Positions 61,034 through 64,000 of a stretch of DNA of 64,000 nt are shown piece after piece. The translations under genes were made by a program, and so were the position numbers. Where the stretch lies: assembly GCA_905221605.1 (NCBI GenBank), contig CAJNDS010002301.1:905692-969691 (forward strand), read 5' to 3'. Within the stretch, counting starts at the first letter, position 1. Every line of letters begins with the position of its first letter. The DNA is from Symbiodinium natans. Its lineage: Eukaryota > Sar > Dinophyceae > Suessiales > Symbiodiniaceae. A model generated the notes under the pieces. That model saw only the letters and a program-made list of their open reading frames with translations, was not told where the DNA came from and made no database searches.

Positions 61034-61115
61034 AAGGATGCTCCCCCTTTTTCTAGCAGTCCTAATTTAGGGATGATAATTGGTGTAGTCTAACCCCTAC
61101 TAAGGACTCCCAAGG
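61034..61115. mobile_element. MITE-like family A, truncated copy
   Basis: The left arm is AAGGATGCTCCCCCTTTTTC TAGCAGTCC. The right arm stops after CCCCTACTAAGGACTCCC. Confidence 0.45.
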
Positions 61116-61227
61116 GACCTTAGGGCATAGCTAGGGGTTCTTTCGGGGGGATGTATATGGGGACTAGATAAGGTATGTATACGGGCTATACAGGGGAAGA
61201 CGATTAAGAGTCCCTTCTTTTAGAGTT

Positions 61228-61311
61228 TAGGGTTTATAGGGTTTATAGGTTTATAGGGTTTATAGGGTTTATAGGGTTTATAGGGTTTATAGGGTTTATA
61301 GGGTTTAGGGT
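61228..61311. repeat. Nonamer variant array TTTATAGGG
   Basis: About eight units of GGGTTTATA, bounded by ordinary TTTAGGG copies. Confidence 0.9.
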
Positions 61312-61320
61312 TTAGGAGCC

Positions 61321-61372
61321 TTGCGGCATCGCCCTGGCCGTCAGAGGCTTGGACTTGCACCAGCCGTCAGCC
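61321..61372 (-). CDS. Candidate minus-strand exon
   Basis: The acceptor is CTGGAGCCCAG and the donor is GC (CGCAAG|GCTCCT). Reads ADGWCKSKPLTARAMPQ plus one base. It lies between a TTTATAGGG array and a TTTAGGG array. Unlinked. Confidence 0.3.
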
Positions 61373-62839
61373 TGGGCTCCAGGCTCGTGGAGGTTTGGAG
61401 CATTCTGCTTCAGAAAAGGGTTTAGAGTTTAGGGTTTAGGGTTTAGGGTTTAGGGTGTAGGGCTTAGGGTTTAGGGTTTAGGGGTTTAGGGGATGCGTGC
61501 TAGGGGCCTGGTCAGCACGTGCCCCAGGAGGTGGAGTGACAAAGGTTGCCAGCTCAGTGCTGCCCGCAGGCGAAGACGAGTTGACCCGGGTGCCCCAATA
61601 ATCCCCCCGCCCTCCCCCCACACCCCAAACCCTGAACCCTGAACCCTAAACCCTAAACCCGAAATCCCAAACCCCAAACCCCAAACCCTAAACCCTAAAC
61701 CCTAAATCCCAAACCGAAAGCCCTAAACCGTACACCCTTGCTGCAGACCAGACAGGGGGCCTTAGACCGGCCCATGGCAGAAACGCGAGGCAAAGCTGGA
61801 ATTCAGGGCTCCGCCCCGTATGTAGTGTTTATGGGTTCAGGCTTTTGGGATGTTGCGTTGCAAGCTTGGACACAAATGGTCTTTTGTTGGTCTTGTGTAG
61901 ATGGAGCTGACATGTGCAGCCTGCTGGTGGGATGATTTTGGGGGGCTGAGGACTTAGGCTGTTTGGAGCTGCCCTCTGACCACCTTCGTCCTGATGTCCG
62001 AGCTCCATGGACGAGCATGTTTCACTAAAGGTTTGCGTGGAAGCTTCGTTGTCACGAAGTCTCGTGGATTCAAGCTCCTTCTTCATCTCTCTCTCCCTCT
62101 CTTCATGCTGGTCGTTTATTCGTCTGGGGGCTTATCTTTCAGGGCTTCGGGAATTGGGATCATGGCAACTACCAAGATGTGGGCCATGAGCTAAACTGAT
62201 ACGACCAGCCCGAACAACACAAGGCCTTTGTTGCCAGAGTCCGCAGATATCAGTGGCCCTGGACAGTGAAACCAGAGATCCTACAAGCTGGAACAGAGGC
62301 CTAAATCATGAAAACCACCCCCTGAGCCCCTCCGAAACCCCAGCACCCTAAACCTTAAACCCTAAACCCGAAACCCTAAACTTAACCCTAATCCCTAAAC
62401 CGAAGCCCTGGCCCTACAGCACAATCATAAAGAAAGCCTCGGATCCAGCAGCAGAGGTGAGACACGTCAGGCCATGAGGCACTGCACATGCACCCTAAAC
62501 GACCCCACGCCGAAATGACAAAGGGTTTAGGGTTTAGGGTTTAGGGTTTAGGGTTTAGGGTTTAGGGTTTAGGGCTTCGGGACTCCTTAAGTGCCCTCTC
62601 AACTTCTACCACGCTCCCCAGTTTTGGGGGGCCGTGTCTGCACACTTCATCGGGAGGGCGTGTCAATCTTCATCTGCGGCCGCTCGCGCGCCGAAGCTGC
62701 TTCTAGCACAGCCGGACCAAATATCCTGCTGGATTGTCCAGAAACAAAACGTGCTAGAGTTATAGGGCTTAGGAGAAGGGTTACCCTAGAAAGCCTCTTG
62801 CGCAAGCGTGGACCCAAACGGAGACACCATGTGTGCCAA

Positions 62840-62945
62840 AGTCCAAAAGCGACTTGAAAGTTTCGAGGACGGCGAGCAGGGCCATGCCCACGCCTATAGG
62901 CGAGAGCGCCTTCGTCCAAACGGTCCCCAGAGGGCGCGCCGCATG
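62840..62945 (-). CDS. Candidate minus-strand membrane segment
   Basis: The minus strand reads TVWTKALSPIGVGMALLAVL then ETFKSLLDF, hydrophobic and helix-like. A plus-strand frame (62591-62857) overlaps part of it. Family unknown. Confidence 0.3.
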
Positions 62946-63107
62946 GTAATTCCCGCCTAGCCCCTCCTGCTCTGCACGTTGGAACCCCTGTTTCGGACAT
63001 AAAGCCCATGCAGCCCCAAATCTTATCAGCCATCTTCAATCCTAAACCCTCAACCCTAAACCTTAAACCCTCTGGCCTCAAAACCTGAAAGCCACAGCCC
63101 TTCTCCT

Positions 63108-63158
63108 GATGTTGCCATCCTCGTCGGTGGCGCCGAACTTGCGGAGGACCTGGTTTTC
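63108..63158 (-). CDS. Candidate minus-strand exon with an EF-hand-like turn
   Basis: Reads IENQVLRKFGATDEDGNIR. F..x.DEDGNI resembles the start of an EF-hand calcium loop. The acceptor could be GAAAACCAG and the donor GA. Unlinked; low certainty. Confidence 0.3.
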
Positions 63159-63346
63159 GATCCTAAACCTTAAGCCCTAACCCGAAACCCTAAACCCTAA
63201 ACTCTAAACCCTACAAACCCTAAACCCTAGTTGAGGGTCGAGTTTAGTGGTTTAGGGTTTGGGGGTTTAGGGGTTTCGGGTGTTCTGTTGGGTTGAGTGG
63301 GACGGTGCGAAGGGAACGACAAGACCACGGAAGAGCAGGGCTTAGG

Positions 63347-63436
63347 CTTGGGAGGTTCGCCCTTGTACTAACAGTCCTGAAATTGGATTCTAGTACCCCA
63401 TATAATAATCCCCAACATAGGCGGGAACATCCCAAG
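63347..63436. mobile_element. MITE-like foldback family A, copy (90 bp)
   Basis: The outer ends CTTGGGA and TCCCAAG are inverted copies. The left arm carries CCTTGTACTAACAGTCCTGA; the right inner arm is partly lost. Confidence 0.6.
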
Positions 63437-64000
63437 TTTAGGCTCTTGAGGTTTTGAACATGATGCGTCGCGTCCCAGTAGACGTCTTGTGTGCACCATG
63501 ACCCCAATCTGAAAACCCAAGAAAGGCGCAACCCCCCAAAAAGAGGTTCTTCAAAATGAGCGCCCCTTCGGCTGAGAAGATAAACCCTTTTCACCCTACT
63601 ACCCCCCCCCCCCCCCCCCAAAAAAAAAAAAAAACGAGAAGTACTGACAACTTGAGGCGACTCCAACATTGACAAGGGGCCGTCACGATCTCGTGGTCCA
63701 CGATGTCAAGCCCCATGCTCAAGGCCAGCCTCAAGCGGCTTTGAAGGGAATTTCCTGAACCCAAAACCTAAAACCCTGAGCCCCTAAACCCTAAACCCCT
63801 AAACCCCCTCCCTGAACCCGAAACCCTAAACCCTAAACCCTGGAGATCGCTGGGGGCTGAAGGAGCTCAGAGGATTGGGGGTTAAGCTTCGGAGGGTTTG
63901 CAGGAGTGCTCTCAGGTCAGTGCCGATTTCCACGGTCCCAGGTGGCGGGAGGCTCCGCTTCAGAGATTTAAGGATCTAGGGTGAGGCCGTGCAAATCAAA

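Overview
The window reads as nuclear DNA of a dinoflagellate, probably close to Symbiodiniaceae. The evidence is very short exons whose borders are largely GC-AG with some GT-AG and GA-AG, a plant/alveolate type TTTAGGG repeat unit, near-identical tandem copies of an intronless RCC1-repeat gene, a gag-like retroelement frame with a possible relict spliced leader at its start, and a decayed LINE reverse transcriptase. No rRNA, tRNA, CRISPR or prokaryote-style operon was seen. The species is not determined.

The main result is hidden in what looks like junk. From about 1.8 to 35 kb and again from 57 to 64 kb the DNA is packed with TTTAGGG/CCCTAAA arrays and variants, and almost all long ORFs there are by-products of the repeats. 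The small islands between arrays are exons. Read on the minus strand, 25 islands from 34.95 kb down to 11.25 kb form one ABC exporter of the ABCB/half-transporter type: membrane-domain exons first, then Walker A (split by an intron), the segment leading to the Q-loop, signature, Walker B, H-loop and a C-terminal exon ending in TGA. For many neighbouring pairs codon phase matches across the proposed splice and restores family motifs. A second minus-strand gene between 8.86 and 1.85 kb is assembled the same way; it is probably a coiled-coil protein and I do not recognise it. Plus-strand exon candidates (16.4-16.9, 20.0-20.4, 22.7-23.1 and 28.2 kb) lie inside introns of the ABC gene.

Layout: 1-1.5 kb, minus-strand gag-like open frame cut by the left edge. 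1.85-8.86 kb, split coiled-coil gene. 9.3-10.9 kb, ambiguous exon islands. 11.25-34.95 kb, ABC transporter. 35.6-38.1 kb, a large TTTAGGG array and plus-strand frames of unclear status. 38.1-42.76 kb, tandem duplication of about 2.3 kb, each copy with a 382-residue seven-repeat RCC1-like gene on the minus strand. 43-56.9 kb, a block poor in arrays and richer in decayed coding sequence and duplications: a 1.1 kb segmental duplication, a 248-bp tandem duplication and LINE RT remains. 56.9-64 kb, array-rich again with scattered minus-strand exon candidates.

Several families of small foldback elements (MITE-like) and about twenty C/G homopolymer tracts of 10 or more bases are scattered through the array-rich parts. 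Exon calls rest on reading the sequence, family motifs and phase arithmetic only. In this GC-rich DNA an island of about 70 bases is often open by chance, so islands without a recognised motif or without matched splice sites carry low confidence.
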